DNA from: Thermosyntropha sp.
GTDB taxonomy: Bacteria; Bacillota; Syntrophomonadia; Syntrophomonadales; Syntrophomonadaceae
Reading direction: 5' to 3'
Assembly (NCBI RefSeq): GCF_017656155.1
Contig: NZ_JACDOH010000006.1
Span: 62,001-126,000 of the forward strand
Length of the DNA stretch: 64,000 bases
Shown here: in pieces, positions 54,044-64,000 of the stretch
Position numbering within the stretch: position 1 is the stretch's first letter
Layout of the letters: each line of letters begins with the position of its first letter
Program-made: the position numbers and the translations under genes
The notes under the pieces: generated by a model
Databases searched by the model: none
What the model was told of the DNA's origin: nothing
The model's input: only the letters and a program-made list of their open reading frames with translations

Positions 54044-55197
54044 TGGAAACTGATAAAACGCTAAGTCTGGCTATATTAGGTTCAACCGGTTCTATTGGAC
54101 AGCAGGCTTTGGAAATAGTTGATAAATATCCTGATAGATTTAAAGTATTAGCCCTGGCAGCTAAAGATGAATCTGAAAAGCTTAAAGAGCAGATAAATAA
54201 GTATAAGCCTGAAGCTGTAGCAGTAGATGATTTAAATGTTTATCAGGAATTGAAAACCTTATTTTCATCTCGTGTAGAGTTGAAATTGGGAATAGAAGGG
54301 ATATGCGAAATTGCAGCTATGCCGGAAGTAGATTTTGTTCTAGTAGCAGTAAGCGGAGCGGTAGGAATAGTGCCTACTTTAACGGCGATAAAGGAAGGAA
54401 AGCGCATAGGATTGGCTAATAAGGAAACTTTGGTGGCTGCCGGAGATATTGTTATGAAAGAAGCTCAGAACAATAATGTAGAAATCATTCCGGTAGATAG
54501 TGAACATTCGGCTATTTTTCAATGTATTAAGGGAGAAAAGGAGCATTTAAAAAAAATCTGGCTTACTGCATCAGGAGGACCTTTTCGTGATTTTTCCTGC
54601 GATGATTTGAAAAAGGTTACAGTTGAAATGGCTTTAAATCATCCCAACTGGAAAATGGGTTCTAAAATTACGATTGATTCTGCTACCTTGATGAATAAAG
54701 GGCTGGAAATAATTGAAGCACATCATCTTTTTGAAATTGATTATGATAAAATTGAAGTGTTGATACATAAAGAAAGTATAATTCATTCTATGGTGGAATT
54801 AGTTGATGGCTCTTTCCTCGCCCATTTAGGAGTTCCGGATATGCGCATACCTATTCAGTATGCTTTAACTTATCCATCGAGAATGGTTTCTTGTGCTAAA
54901 TCTTTAGATTTTTTCAATTTGAGGGCTTTGCATTTTGAAAGGCCGGATACCGAAAGATTCCCAGCTTTGAAATTAGCTTACCAGGCGGGAAATATTGGAG
55001 GAACTATGCCGGCAGTCTTAAATGCAGCCAATGAGGTTGTGGTAGAGGCTTTTCTTAATAGAAAGATAAAATTTATTTCTATACCTGAGATTGTGGAAAA
55101 AGTTATGGAAAAACATGTGATAGTTAAACATCCTTCTTTAGAGGAGATTTTTGCCGCTGATGAATGGGCGAGAAGAGAGGCGGAGCGATACATATGA
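54043..55197 (+). CDS. dxr: 1-deoxy-D-xylulose 5-phosphate reductoisomerase
   Basis: About 384 residues. The NADPH motif LGSTGSIGQQALEIV, LANKETLVAAGD, VDSEHSAIFQCI and the ITIDSATLMNKGLEIIEAHHLF block are typical. It makes 2-C-methyl-D-erythritol 4-phosphate in the non-mevalonate isoprenoid pathway that supplies UppS substrates. ATG overlaps the previous stop (TGATG). rseP follows after 19 bases. Confidence 0.97.
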   Translation: METDKTLSLAILGSTGSIGQQALEIVDKYPDRFKVLALAAKDESEKLKEQINKYKPEAVAVDDLNVYQELKTLFSSRVELKLGIEGICEIAAMPEVDFVLVAVSGAVGIVPTLTAIKEGKRIGLANKETLVAAGDIVMKEAQNNNVEIIPVDSEHSAIFQCIKGEKEHLKKIWLTASGGPFRDFSCDDLKKVTVEMALNHPNWKMGSKITIDSATLMNKGLEIIEAHHLFEIDYDKIEVLIHKESIIHSMVELVDGSFLAHLGVPDMRIPIQYALTYPSRMVSCAKSLDFFNLRALHFERPDTERFPALKLAYQAGNIGGTMPAVLNAANEVVVEAFLNRKIKFISIPEIVEKVMEKHVIVKHPSLEEIFAADEWARREAERYI

Positions 55198-55216
55198 TTT
55201 TAGAGGAGGCAAAAAG

Positions 55217-56248
55217 GTGACAGTTATTACTACTTTGATAATAATTGCAGTTTTAATTTTGGTGCATGAATGGGGACATTTCATAACTGCACGCAGGATA
55301 GGTATACCTGTACATGAATTTAGCCTTGGTTTTGGCTATAAGCTGTTTTCTATAGAAAAGGATGGGGTAGAGTATTCCCTTAGGCTTATTCCTTTAGGCG
55401 GGTTTGTGCGGATGGCCGGTGAGGAGCCAGGTGATCACAGTGATCCTAACGGATTCAGCAACCGAACACCTTTGGAAAAAATAAGGGTGGCTTTTGCTGG
55501 TCCCTTTATGAATTTTGTTCTTGCCATTTTAATATTTATATATATTTACACTTTTATAGGTGTCCCTCATGCCTCCAATGAACCTGTTATTGGCAAGGTG
55601 ATTGTGGGTAAACCGGCTTATGAAGCAGGCCTCAGGGAAAATGATCTGGTTTTAGAAGCAAACGGAGATAAAGTAAGAACCTGGGAAGAATTTACAAAAA
55701 AAATCGCTGCTACCCCGGAAGGAGCTTATTTAAAATTACTTATAAAGAGAGATGGGGAGTTAATAAATATAAAGGTTAGACCAGAAAAGAATGAAACCAG
55801 CGGGGGACCAGCAATTGGAGTTATGAGTAAACTTGAGTATACTAAGCAAAATATTTTTAAATCTATATTAATTGGTTTACAGCAAACTTATCAGCTTACC
55901 CTGCTTTTGCTTGCCGGTTTGTGGACTATGATTACCGGGGGAGCGTCTGCCGCAGATTTAGCAGGTCCGGTAGGTATTACCAGATTGGTAGGGGAAGCGG
56001 CTCAAGTGGGAACAGTGTTTCTTTTGAGCTTTACTGCTTTTTTAAGTATAAATCTAGGGATATTAAACCTTCTTCCTATACCAGCCCTGGATGGGAGCCG
56101 TATAGTTTTTGCAATTATCGAATGGATACGGAAAAAGCCTATTGAACCTGATAAAGAAGGTTTTATTCACTGGCTTGGCTTTATCTTTCTTATGATACTT
56201 ATAATAATTGTTACCTATAACGATATCGTAAGGCTGATAAGAGGATGA
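55217..56248 (+). CDS. rseP: Site-2 intramembrane metalloprotease RseP (RasP)
   Basis: About 343 residues. The zinc motif HEWGH is at 17-21 in the first membrane helix, a PDZ domain is at about 120-200, and the second catalytic motif is [13 protein letters not shown]. It cleaves membrane-bound anti-sigma factors and division proteins. GTG 55217 is 7 bases after AGAGGAGG; the frame from 55151 overlaps dxr and precedes that site. ispG follows after 4 bases. Confidence 0.95.
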   Translation: MTVITTLIIIAVLILVHEWGHFITARRIGIPVHEFSLGFGYKLFSIEKDGVEYSLRLIPLGGFVRMAGEEPGDHSDPNGFSNRTPLEKIRVAFAGPFMNFVLAILIFIYIYTFIGVPHASNEPVIGKVIVGKPAYEAGLRENDLVLEANGDKVRTWEEFTKKIAATPEGAYLKLLIKRDGELINIKVRPEKNETSGGPAIGVMSKLEYTKQNIFKSILIGLQQTYQLTLLLLAGLWTMITGGASAADLAGPVGITRLVGEAAQVGTVFLLSFTAFLSINLGILNLLPIPALDGSRIVFAIIEWIRKKPIEPDKEGFIHWLGFIFLMILIIIVTYNDIVRLIRG

Positions 56249-56252
56249 TGAA

Positions 56253-57308
56253 ATGCGTCGAAAATCAAGAACAATTAAAATTGGCGATATTTTAATCGGC
56301 GGGAATAATCCGATCGTAGTTCAATCTATGACCAATACTGATACCCGTGATGTTGACAGGACGGTAAGACAGATAAAGGCTCTAGAAAGGGCTGGCTGTG
56401 AGCTGGTTCGAGTGGCAGTAGTCGATGAAGAAGCTGCAGCTGCTGTGAAAAAGATAAAATCACGGATTTCTATTCCCCTGGTAGCTGATATTCATTTCAA
56501 TTATAAACTGGCCTTGGCAAGTATCGAAGCAGGGGCGGATGCTTTGCGGATTAATCCAGGCAATATTGGAAGTATGAAGAAAGTAAAGGAAGTAGTAAAG
56601 GCATGTAAAGACAGAAAAATTCCTATAAGGATAGGAGTTAATGCTGGTTCATTGGAAAAGGACCTTTTAAAAAAGCATGAAGGAATAACTCCTTCTGTCA
56701 TGGTGGAAAGTGCAATGAACCATGTTAAGATACTGGAAGATATGGATTTTCATGACATAAAGATATCTTTAAAAGCTTCTTCCGTTGATTTAACAGTCCA
56801 AGCATATCGTATGATAGCTGACATGGTTGATTATCCTTTGCATTTAGGAATAACTGAGGCAGGAACCAAGGATAGAGGGCTCATAAAATCTGCCGTAGGA
56901 TTGGGAGTACTTCTTTATCAGGGCATTGGCGACACTATAAGGGTTTCTTTAACTTCTGATCCGGTTGATGAGGTATGGGCAGCTTATGAGATTTTGCGCA
57001 GCCTTAATTTGAGAAACCGGGGGGTAGAACTTATTTCCTGTCCTACCTGTGGCAGATGTGAGATTGATTTAATTAATATCGCTGAACAAATCGATAAAAA
57101 GCTGCGGAATGTAGACAAGCCTTTAAAGGTTGCAGTTATGGGATGCGTAGTAAATGGTCCGGGTGAGGCCAAGGAAGCTGATATTGGTATTGCTGGAGGC
57201 AAAGGATGGGGATTACTTTTTAAGAACGGGGAAAGCATAAAAAAAATAAGAGAAGATGAAATGGTAGAAGAATTAATATTGGAAGTCATGAAAATGATAA
57301 AAGACTGA
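56253..57308 (+). CDS. ispG: 4-hydroxy-3-methylbut-2-enyl diphosphate synthase IspG
   Basis: 351 residues. The N-terminal TIM barrel starts at [19 protein letters not shown]; the C-terminal iron-sulfur domain has Cys residues in [13 protein letters not shown] and [20 protein letters not shown]. It is the penultimate step of the non-mevalonate pathway; dxr is two genes upstream. Distance to proS is 36 bases. Confidence 0.97.
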   Translation: MRRKSRTIKIGDILIGGNNPIVVQSMTNTDTRDVDRTVRQIKALERAGCELVRVAVVDEEAAAAVKKIKSRISIPLVADIHFNYKLALASIEAGADALRINPGNIGSMKKVKEVVKACKDRKIPIRIGVNAGSLEKDLLKKHEGITPSVMVESAMNHVKILEDMDFHDIKISLKASSVDLTVQAYRMIADMVDYPLHLGITEAGTKDRGLIKSAVGLGVLLYQGIGDTIRVSLTSDPVDEVWAAYEILRSLNLRNRGVELISCPTCGRCEIDLINIAEQIDKKLRNVDKPLKVAVMGCVVNGPGEAKEADIGIAGGKGWGLLFKNGESIKKIREDEMVEELILEVMKMIKD

Positions 57309-57344
57309 ATTTTTTAAATAATCATGTTTAAGGAGGTAAAAAGT

Positions 57345-59045
57345 TTGAGGTATTCAGAACTGTTTTGTCCAACTTTACGGGAAATTCCAAGTGAAGCAGA
57401 GATAATAAGCCATCAACTGCTTTTAAGAGCAGGTTTTATCCGTAAGGCTACGGCTGGAGTTTATACATATATGCCCTTAGCTAATCGAGTTTTAAGAAAG
57501 ATAATGAATATTATAAGGGAAGAAATGGATAGAGCAGGGGCGCAGGAACTCTTAATGCCCATTGTTCAGCCCCGTGAAATCTGGGAAGAATCAGGGCGCT
57601 GGGCAGTTTATGGCGATGAAATGTTCCGGCTTAAAGATAGACACAATCGTGAATTTGCTTTAGGGCCTACCCATGAAGAGCTTATAACCAGTCTGGTAAA
57701 TGCAGATGTACATTCTTACCGGGATTTACCTCTTATGCTGTATCAGATTCAGAATAAATACCGTGATGAAATTAGACCACGTTTTGGCTTAATGCGTGGA
57801 CGAGAATTCATAATGAAAGATCTGTATTCTTTTGATGCTGATTATGAAGGTTTAGATATTTCCTATAATAAAATGTATGAAGCTTACCGAAGGGTTTTTG
57901 AACGTTTAAACTTAAAATATCGTGTAGTTGAAGCTGATAGCGGGGCTATTGGCGGAAATGAAAGCCATGAATTTGTGGTTTTAGCTGATACCGGGGAATC
58001 AGAAATAGTTTACTGCGATAATTGTGATTATGCAGCTAATGTGGAAAAAGCAGCTTGTGTTGTAGAAAAACAGGATATTTCTGAACCTATGCGTGATATA
58101 GAAAAAGTTGCTACTCCAGGACAAAAAACTATTGAAGAAGTTTCAGCTTTTCTAGGGATATCTAAAGATAAACATGTAAAAACTCTGATGTATGAAGCAG
58201 ATGGAGAAATCATTGCCGTGGTGATTCGCGGTGATCGCGAGCTTAATGAAGCTAAGCTTAAAAACTTTCTTAATTGTGCACAGCTTTTTATGGCTGAGGA
58301 AAATAAGGTACGCAAACTTTGTGGAGCTACTTTTGGATCATTAGGTCCGGTTGGACTTGAATGCAAGGTTTATGTAGACCTTGAAGTTGCTAATATGCGC
58401 AATTTTGTATGTGGTGCCAATGAGGATGACTTCCATTTGGTCAATGTTAATTTAGGTCGGGATTTTGTCCCTGAGGCTGTTGCAGATTTGCGCAATGCAG
58501 TTAAAGGAGATAAGTGCCCAATTTGTGGAAACAGTTTGGATGTTTTAAGAGGGATAGAAGTAGGACATATATTTAAGCTCGGAACCAAGTATTCAGAAGC
58601 TATGAACGCTACCTTTTTAGATCAGAATGGAAAAGAAAAGCCTTTTATAATGGGGTGCTATGGTATAGGGGTTTCAAGAACTATGGCGGCAGCTGTAGAA
58701 CAAAATCATGATGAAGATGGAATAATTTGGCCTATTCCTATTGCACCTTACCATGTAATAATTGTGCCGGTAAATATGAAAAACGATAAACTTAGAACAG
58801 CGGCTGAAGATATATATAATACTTTGATTGAAGCAGGTATAGAAACTATACTCGATGACCGCGATGAAAGAGCAGGAGTAAAGTTTAAAGATGCGGATTT
58901 AATAGGAATTCCGGTTCGAATTACAATTGGGCCAAAATCTTTGCAGGAAAATAGGGTAGAGATAAAGAAAAGATGGGAAAAAGAATCCGAGTTGGTCGAG
59001 TTAACAGGTGTTTTGGAAAAAGTAAGAGAAATTTTAAAAGGATAA
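57345..59045 (+). CDS. proS: Prolyl-tRNA synthetase (bacterial editing type)
   Basis: About 566 residues. Class II motifs are present: [58 protein letters not shown] and [23 protein letters not shown]. The editing insertion domain (about 225-390) holds [14 protein letters not shown] and [31 protein letters not shown]. The anticodon-binding domain is at the end. TTG 57345 follows a perfect AGGAGG by 8 bases; ATG 57324 lies before it. No T-box leader is seen. Confidence 0.97.
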   Translation: MRYSELFCPTLREIPSEAEIISHQLLLRAGFIRKATAGVYTYMPLANRVLRKIMNIIREEMDRAGAQELLMPIVQPREIWEESGRWAVYGDEMFRLKDRHNREFALGPTHEELITSLVNADVHSYRDLPLMLYQIQNKYRDEIRPRFGLMRGREFIMKDLYSFDADYEGLDISYNKMYEAYRRVFERLNLKYRVVEADSGAIGGNESHEFVVLADTGESEIVYCDNCDYAANVEKAACVVEKQDISEPMRDIEKVATPGQKTIEEVSAFLGISKDKHVKTLMYEADGEIIAVVIRGDRELNEAKLKNFLNCAQLFMAEENKVRKLCGATFGSLGPVGLECKVYVDLEVANMRNFVCGANEDDFHLVNVNLGRDFVPEAVADLRNAVKGDKCPICGNSLDVLRGIEVGHIFKLGTKYSEAMNATFLDQNGKEKPFIMGCYGIGVSRTMAAAVEQNHDEDGIIWPIPIAPYHVIIVPVNMKNDKLRTAAEDIYNTLIEAGIETILDDRDERAGVKFKDADLIGIPVRITIGPKSLQENRVEIKKRWEKESELVELTGVLEKVREILKG

Positions 59046-59071
59046 GTTTATTCAGCGGGAAGTGAAGGCAA

Positions 59072-59737
59072 GTGTCAATTTATGAGATTATCTTTAAGCT
59101 TACTTTAGCCTGTATTTTAGGAGCTTTAATTGGTTTGGAAAGAGAAAGCCTGAACAGGCCGGCCGGGCTTAGAACATATACTTTAGTTTGTGTAGGTTCT
59201 GCCTTGGCCATGATTGTTTCCCTGGATATGTATTTTGATTATTACCATACAGTAAATGCTGATCCGGGAAGAATTGCTGCTCAGGTAGTAAGCGGCATAG
59301 GCTTTTTGGGAGCTGGGACTATCATGCGTGAAGGAGCAACAGTTCGGGGACTTACTACTGCTGCCGGGCTCTGGGTGGTAGCCTGTATTGGGTTGGCAGT
59401 TGGAGCAGGTCTTTATGCACCTGCTGTAGCTACGACTCTGCTTATTTTATTTGTTTTGATTTATTTTGTACGGTTTGAACATAGGTTTACAGGCTTAAGG
59501 GAGTATAAAGGGTTATCTTTGATAGTTGAAGATCGTCCGGGACAGGTAGGGATAATAGGTTCGATACTTGGAGAAATGGGGGTTTCTATCAAAAATATCC
59601 AGCTAAATCGCATGGAAAATGATACTGAATTGGAAATAGAGCTCCTGGTAAATTTACCAGGTAGTGTTGCGATTGGAGATGTAGTGGAAGAGTTGGCTGC
59701 AGCTAGAGGAGTAAAAAGTGTTGAACGGCTCAATTAA
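59072..59737 (+). CDS. MgtC/SapB family membrane protein
   Basis: 221 residues. Four N-terminal membrane helices (about 5-130) contain the MgtC signature: ALIGLERESLNRPAGLRTYTLVCVGSALAMI and RIAAQVVSGIGFLGAGTIMREGATVRGLTTAAGLWVVACIGLAVG. A C-terminal ACT-like cytoplasmic domain (about 145-221) follows. MgtC proteins affect magnesium homeostasis or membrane potential; this one may regulate rather than transport. It is isolated between proS and polC, with a weak GTG start. Confidence 0.9.
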   Translation: MSIYEIIFKLTLACILGALIGLERESLNRPAGLRTYTLVCVGSALAMIVSLDMYFDYYHTVNADPGRIAAQVVSGIGFLGAGTIMREGATVRGLTTAAGLWVVACIGLAVGAGLYAPAVATTLLILFVLIYFVRFEHRFTGLREYKGLSLIVEDRPGQVGIIGSILGEMGVSIKNIQLNRMENDTELEIELLVNLPGSVAIGDVVEELAAARGVKSVERLN

Positions 59738-59785
59738 AACTGCGGATTTAATTTATTTATAACTGTAAAGGGAAGGGGGAGGCCG

Positions 59786-62700
59786 ATGAAAAAACGCTTC
59801 GATGAATTTTTAGCTGCCAACATAGATAAACGGTTTTTAAAAGAATGGCAGGGAGCTTTTTTAGAGAGAATTGAAGTTTATCACAGCCGTAGATTATGGC
59901 GTTTCCACGTTAGGATAGATCGGCCGGTACCTTCATCTCTGATAAACGAAACAGCGGCTGCTTTAAATAATTTGTTTCCTTTTTTAGATAATGTGCAGAT
60001 AATTATTTATTTGGATAATTTTGTAGATAATCTACAAAAGTTGTTGACTTACAGTCATTCTGCACTCTGTTCAGAATTTTTCCCAAATCCAGAATTTTAT
60101 AATAAGGTTAAGTTTAAGATTAATCAAGAAAAAGTTGATCTTACAACTGAAGATTTAGAAGTTTACAGATACATTATTGACCATCAGATTTGCAACCGCT
60201 TATCTGCGTGGTTCTGGCAAAATTATGGATTGCGGGTTTTGGTGCGGGCAGTGATAAATAACCAGGAAAAAACAGATGCAGTTAGTAATCATTTGATTTT
60301 AAAGGATAAAATTGAATTTTTGGAATTAACATTTTCCTCAGAAAAAAAAGAAACAAAACCTGGAAATAGAAAACCTTTGCGTAAGCCTAAAATAACTGAA
60401 GATATTTTGAAAAATGGTGAAGTTCTAAAGGTTTGTGAACTGCAGGAAGGCTTAAGGATAGCTCTGGTTGAAGGTGAAGTATGGAAAAAAGAAGTTACTT
60501 CGCTGCGTGATGGGCGTTTTGTTGTTACTTACTGGCTTACTGATTATACTGACACTATACTTATTAAATATTTTATTGATGATTTAGGACAGGATAATAT
60601 AAGTATAGGCGATTGGATAAGAGCGGGCGGCGGGGTTCGATATGACAACTTTGCCCGTGAAATAGTGCTTTTTATGGAATCATATATCCATAGGTCTAGA
60701 GATAAACGTATTGATAAGGCTTTGCAAAAAAGAATTGAACTGCATGCTCATACCAAAATGAGTGCTATGGATGGAATAACGGAACCATCTGCACTTATTG
60801 CTAAAGCTGCGGAATGGGGGCATCCTGCTGTTGCTATCACTGACCATGGTTGTGTGCAGGCATATCCTGAAGCCTGGCATGCAGCGGAAAAACATAACAT
60901 AAAGCTTATTTATGGAGTAGAAGGTTATCTGGTGGAAAAAGACAAGAAAGAGAAACCTTATCATATAGTTTTATTGGCCCAGAACCAGACTGGAATAAAA
61001 AATATATACCGATTGATCAGCAGTTCTTATCTTAATAATTATTATCGCAAACCTAAGATACTCCGCTCTGAACTTGTAGAATGCAGGGAAGGAATACTGC
61101 TTGGGAGTGCATGTGAAGCAGGTGAAGTTTACAGCGCAATTTTAAATGGAGCGAGTGAAGAAGAGATTGTTAAAATAGCTTCTTTTTATGATTACCTGGA
61201 GATTCAGCCGATTAAGAATAATGAATTTATGGTGCGCAATGGAATAGTAGAAAATGAAGAAAGATTAAAAGAAATTAACCGGTTTATATACCATATTGGC
61301 AAAAGGTTAGGAAAGCCGGTAGTTGCCACCGGAGATGTGCATTTTTTAGATCCGGAAGACGAAATTTTTCGCCGCATTATCCAGGCAGGACAGGGGTATG
61401 CAGATGCCGAGGCACAGGCTCCTCTTTATTTTAAAACTACTGAGGAGATGCTTGACGAGTTTTCTTATTTAGGAGAAGAAGAAGCCCGCGAAGTGGTTAT
61501 TGAGAATACTCACAAAGTTGCAGAAATGATAGAAGAAGTTAAACCTGTCCTGGAAGGTTTTTATCCTCCTAAAATTGAGGGAGCAGAAGACGAAATCATT
61601 CAGTTAACCTGGAATAAGGCTAAATCTATCTACGGCGATACTTTGCCTTCTATTGTAGAAGAAAGAGTAAAGCGCGAACTTGATTCTATTACTACCCATG
61701 GCTTCAGTGTGTTGTATCTTATTGCCCATAAACTGGTAAAGAAATCTAATGAAGACGGGTATCTAGTAGGGTCAAGAGGTTCGGTAGGGTCATCACTGGT
61801 TGCTTTTTTTTGCGGAATAACCGAGGTTAATCCTTTACCGGCTCATTATATTTGTCCTGAATGCAAGTACAGCGAATTTATTACTGATGGTTCCGTGGGA
61901 TGTGGAGCTGACTTGCCAGATAAAGTTTGTCCCCGCTGCGGCAGTATGTTAGAAAAAAGTGGTTTTGATATACCATTTGAAACCTTTTTAGGTTTTGAAG
62001 GGGATAAGGTCCCCGATATCGACCTTAATTTTTCAGGAGATTATCAAAGCCGGGCCCATCAGTATGTTGAAGAATTATTCGGCAAAGAAAATGTTTTCAG
62101 GGCAGGGACTATATCTACCATAGCAGAAAAAACGGCATATGGATTTGTAAAAAAATATGCTGAAGATAATGGTATATTCTTAAAAAATTCTGAAATTACC
62201 AGATTAGCCCGTGGGATAACAGGGGTAAAAAGGACGACTGGTCAGCATCCAGGAGGAATGATTGTTGTTCCTCATGACCACAGCATTTTTGAATTTACTC
62301 CTGTACAATATCCTGCAGATAATCAGGAAGCAGGGGTTATCACGACTCATTTTGATTATCATGCTATAGATGCCCAGTTGGTAAAGCTGGATATTTTAGG
62401 TCATGATGATCCTACAGTTATAAAGGAATTAGAAGAGTTGACCGGGGTTAATGCCCGGGATATAAGTTTGAGTGAAAAAGAGACTATGAAAATATTTTCG
62501 AGTGTGGAGCCTTTAGGTATAGTTCCTGAGGATATAGGTTCTTCGGTAGGAACTTTTGGTATACCCGAGTTTGGTACCCGCTTTGTCAGACAGATGTTAG
62601 AAGCTACGCGTCCCACTACTTTTTCGGAGTTAGTTCGTATAAGCGGACTTTCTCACGGTACGGATGTTTGGCTGAATAACGCTCAGGATTTGATTGAAAA

Positions 62701-63436
62701 TGGGACTGCGCCCCTGAGTGAAGTGATATGTACCCGTGATGATATAATGGTGTTTCTTATTTATAAAGGATTGGAAAAAAAGAGAGCTTTCAAGATTATG
62801 GAAAAGGTAAGAAAAGGTAAGGGGTTGAGCAAGGAAGATGAAGAAATTATGCGGGAGCATGGGGTGCCGGAATGGTATATTGAGTCGTGTAAGAAGATAA
62901 AGTATATGTTCCCTAAAGCACATGCAGTTGCTTATGTAACTATGGCTTTCCGGATAGCTTATTTTAAAGTTTATTATCCGAAGGAATTTTACGCGAGTTT
63001 CTTCAGTATAAGAGCAGAAGATTTTGAGGCAGAGACCATACTTAAGGGTTATGAGGCGGTAAAAAGAAGAATTGAAGAGATTGATAAAATGGGAAATACA
63101 GCTTCGGCCAAAGATAAGAAACTGCTTACTATTCTGGAATTAGCTATGGAAGCTTATGCTAGAGGAATAAAATTTTATCCGGTAGATATATATATTTCTG
63201 ATGCTGCGAAGTTTAAAGTTCATCGTGATGGACTTATTCTTCCTTTTTCAGCTTTGCCAAATGTGGGAGTGGCTGCAGCTCAGGGTATTGTTGAGGCCAG
63301 GAAAGAAGGCCAATTTATATCAATAGAAGATTTTCAGCTTAGAACCAGGCTCAATAAAACAGCGATGGAAATATTGAAAAAACATGGATGTTTTAAAGGG
63401 ATGCCTGAAAGCAGCCAGATAAACCTCTTTGCTTGA
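59786..63436 (+). CDS. polC: DNA polymerase III alpha subunit PolC, lacking the 3'-5' exonuclease insertion
   Basis: 1216 residues, about 220 shorter than Bacillus PolC (about 1437). Order: N-terminal domain, OB fold (about 200-300), PHP domain (about 315-590), zinc-binding loop starting C690/C693, polymerase core with catalytic D744 and D746 in PDIDLNF and D869 in KLDILGHDDPT, then the finger and HhH parts, ending in QINLF, a beta-clamp motif. In other PolC proteins an exonuclease interrupts PHP after the GLEANIV block. Here YGVEGYLVEKDKKEKPYHIVLLAQN runs straight through, so no exonuclease exists. PHP metal ligands appear complete: H320, H322, D329, D353, H354, E379, H393, C443, D517, H519. 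It is the replicative polymerase. A promoter and rimP follow. Confidence 0.96.
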   Translation: MKKRFDEFLAANIDKRFLKEWQGAFLERIEVYHSRRLWRFHVRIDRPVPSSLINETAAALNNLFPFLDNVQIIIYLDNFVDNLQKLLTYSHSALCSEFFPNPEFYNKVKFKINQEKVDLTTEDLEVYRYIIDHQICNRLSAWFWQNYGLRVLVRAVINNQEKTDAVSNHLILKDKIEFLELTFSSEKKETKPGNRKPLRKPKITEDILKNGEVLKVCELQEGLRIALVEGEVWKKEVTSLRDGRFVVTYWLTDYTDTILIKYFIDDLGQDNISIGDWIRAGGGVRYDNFAREIVLFMESYIHRSRDKRIDKALQKRIELHAHTKMSAMDGITEPSALIAKAAEWGHPAVAITDHGCVQAYPEAWHAAEKHNIKLIYGVEGYLVEKDKKEKPYHIVLLAQNQTGIKNIYRLISSSYLNNYYRKPKILRSELVECREGILLGSACEAGEVYSAILNGASEEEIVKIASFYDYLEIQPIKNNEFMVRNGIVENEERLKEINRFIYHIGKRLGKPVVATGDVHFLDPEDEIFRRIIQAGQGYADAEAQAPLYFKTTEEMLDEFSYLGEEEAREVVIENTHKVAEMIEEVKPVLEGFYPPKIEGAEDEIIQLTWNKAKSIYGDTLPSIVEERVKRELDSITTHGFSVLYLIAHKLVKKSNEDGYLVGSRGSVGSSLVAFFCGITEVNPLPAHYICPECKYSEFITDGSVGCGADLPDKVCPRCGSMLEKSGFDIPFETFLGFEGDKVPDIDLNFSGDYQSRAHQYVEELFGKENVFRAGTISTIAEKTAYGFVKKYAEDNGIFLKNSEITRLARGITGVKRTTGQHPGGMIVVPHDHSIFEFTPVQYPADNQEAGVITTHFDYHAIDAQLVKLDILGHDDPTVIKELEELTGVNARDISLSEKETMKIFSSVEPLGIVPEDIGSSVGTFGIPEFGTRFVRQMLEATRPTTFSELVRISGLSHGTDVWLNNAQDLIENGTAPLSEVICTRDDIMVFLIYKGLEKKRAFKIMEKVRKGKGLSKEDEEIMREHGVPEWYIESCKKIKYMFPKAHAVAYVTMAFRIAYFKVYYPKEFYASFFSIRAEDFEAETILKGYEAVKRRIEEIDKMGNTASAKDKKLLTILELAMEAYARGIKFYPVDIYISDAAKFKVHRDGLILPFSALPNVGVAAAQGIVEARKEGQFISIEDFQLRTRLNKTAMEILKKHGCFKGMPESSQINLFA

Positions 63437-63458
63437 GAGCCGAGTTTTTTGTATTTAC

Positions 63459-63488
63459 TTGAATAAATATGTTGCCCTGTGTTATACT
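63459..63488 (+). promoter_or_regulatory. rimP operon promoter (sigma-A type)
   Basis: TTGAAT (63459-63464), 18 bases, TATACT (63483-63488) with TGT directly before it as an extended -10. It lies between polC and rimP and would drive rimP and, in most Firmicutes, nusA-infB-rbfA downstream. Confidence 0.6.
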
Positions 63489-63516
63489 CTTATTAAGCGA
63501 AGTAATATCTGTGGAG

Positions 63517-63543
63517 AAAAGGTGGGTTGTTACCCACTTTTTC
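63517..63543 (+). terminator. Attenuator hairpin upstream of rimP
   Basis: 10-bp stem AAAAGGTGGG (63517-63526) with CCCACTTTTT (63533-63542), one G-T pair, 6-base loop, the 3' arm ending in a five-T run. It is 46 bases before the rimP start and after the promoter, so it is probably a leader attenuator for the operon. Confidence 0.6.
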
Positions 63544-63588
63544 TATTGCAGTAATATGGTCGACAGAAATTTAGCAGGGGGGAATTGA

Positions 63589-64000
63589 ATGGTAAAATTA
63601 GCAGTTCAGGAAATTGAAAAAATTATTGAACCAATATTGCAAAGGATTGATATAGAATTGGTCGATGTTCAGTATCGCAGGGAAAATAAAGAACAAATTT
63701 TGAGGATTTTTATTGATAAAGAAGAAGGAGTAGACCTTAATGTATGCAGTGAGGCTACACGTGCTGTCAAGGCTATAATTGATGAACAGGATATATTTTA
63801 TGATCATTTGGAAGTCTCTTCGCCTGGTTTAGATAGAATAATTAAAAAAGATAAGAATCCAGCAAGGTTTATTGGAAGAAAAGTAAAGGTTAAGATGAAG
63901 AAAGATTATCCTGATTTTAAAAATATTATAGGTATTTTAGATGAAATAAATGAACAAAACCTGGTTTTAAGAGTGGACGGACAGGAAGTTGAGATACCAT
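63589..64000 (+). CDS. rimP: Ribosome maturation factor RimP (3' end outside window)
   Basis: The first 137 residues are present. EIEKIIEPILQRIDIELVDVQYRRENKEQILRIFID, then GVDLNVCSEATRAVKAIIDE and LEVSSPGLDRIIKKDKNPARFIGRKVKVKMKK, are characteristic of RimP, which helps 30S subunit maturation. ATG 63589 is behind AGGGGGGA. The reading frame is open to the window edge. It is normally followed by nusA. Confidence 0.96.
   Translation, partial: MVKLAVQEIEKIIEPILQRIDIELVDVQYRRENKEQILRIFIDKEEGVDLNVCSEATRAVKAIIDEQDIFYDHLEVSSPGLDRIIKKDKNPARFIGRKVKVKMKKDYPDFKNIIGILDEINEQNLVLRVDGQEVEIP

Noticed and set aside
57309-57344. T-box leader for proS
   Set aside because: Only 36 bases lie between ispG and proS, with no T-box sequence or specifier loop.

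Overview
The window is 64 kb of AT-rich, densely packed chromosome from a spore-forming, flagellated Gram-positive bacterium. I infer the class Clostridia. The evidence is the order ftsQ-ftsA-ftsZ-spoIIGA-sigE-sigG, the block trmFO-xerC-hslV-hslU-codY followed by a full fla/che operon, a PolC-type replicase, and the non-mevalonate genes dxr and ispG. The arrangement recalls Syntrophomonadaceae-type genomes, but that family assignment is a judgement from gene order and not a measurement. Nearly every gene is on the + strand. I see no tRNA, rRNA, CRISPR array, insertion sequence or prophage.

Layout. (1) 1-6.8 kb: the end of the division cluster (ftsQ fragment, a DUF881 gene, the small basic protein gene, ftsA, ftsZ) and the sporulation trio spoIIGA-sigE-sigG, followed by an untracked 45-residue membrane peptide. 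(2) 7-8.9 kb: the only accessory-looking patch. It holds a solitary beta-class DNA methyltransferase with no nuclease, and two untracked small genes on the minus strand. (3) 8.9-17.2 kb: dprA, topA, trmFO, xerC, hslV, hslU, codY. (4) 17.3-48.2 kb: one long fla/che operon from flgB to a swrB-like gene. It builds the basal body, export gate, rod and hook, then the switch (fliM, fliY), placement GTPases (flhF, flhG), chemotaxis adaptation (cheB, A, W, C, D, Y) and sigma-D. A PilZ/YcgR gene inside it suggests cyclic di-GMP control. (5) 48.3-63.4 kb: translation and envelope housekeeping genes (rpsB, tsf, pyrH, frr, uppS, cdsA, ytvI-like, dxr, rseP, ispG, proS), an MgtC-family gene, and polC. (6) The window ends inside rimP, normally the first gene of the nusA-infB operon.

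Observations most worth following: PolC is only 1216 residues long and lacks the proofreading exonuclease normally inserted in its PHP domain, while that PHP domain keeps a complete set of metal ligands. The orphan methyltransferase lies directly downstream of the sporulation sigma genes. The fla operon carries three structured RNA elements, around fliK and on both sides of flgE, and one of them can mask the flgE ribosome-binding site. Two genes (ftsA and a minus-strand small gene) appear to start at ATT codons in near-identical contexts. A near-consensus promoter overlaps the frr terminator, so that uppS mRNA would begin with a hairpin.

All functional calls are by reading motifs and gene order; no database search was run. 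Start codons were often moved from the longest open frame to the codon best placed behind a Shine-Dalgarno (SD) sequence, as stated in each entry.
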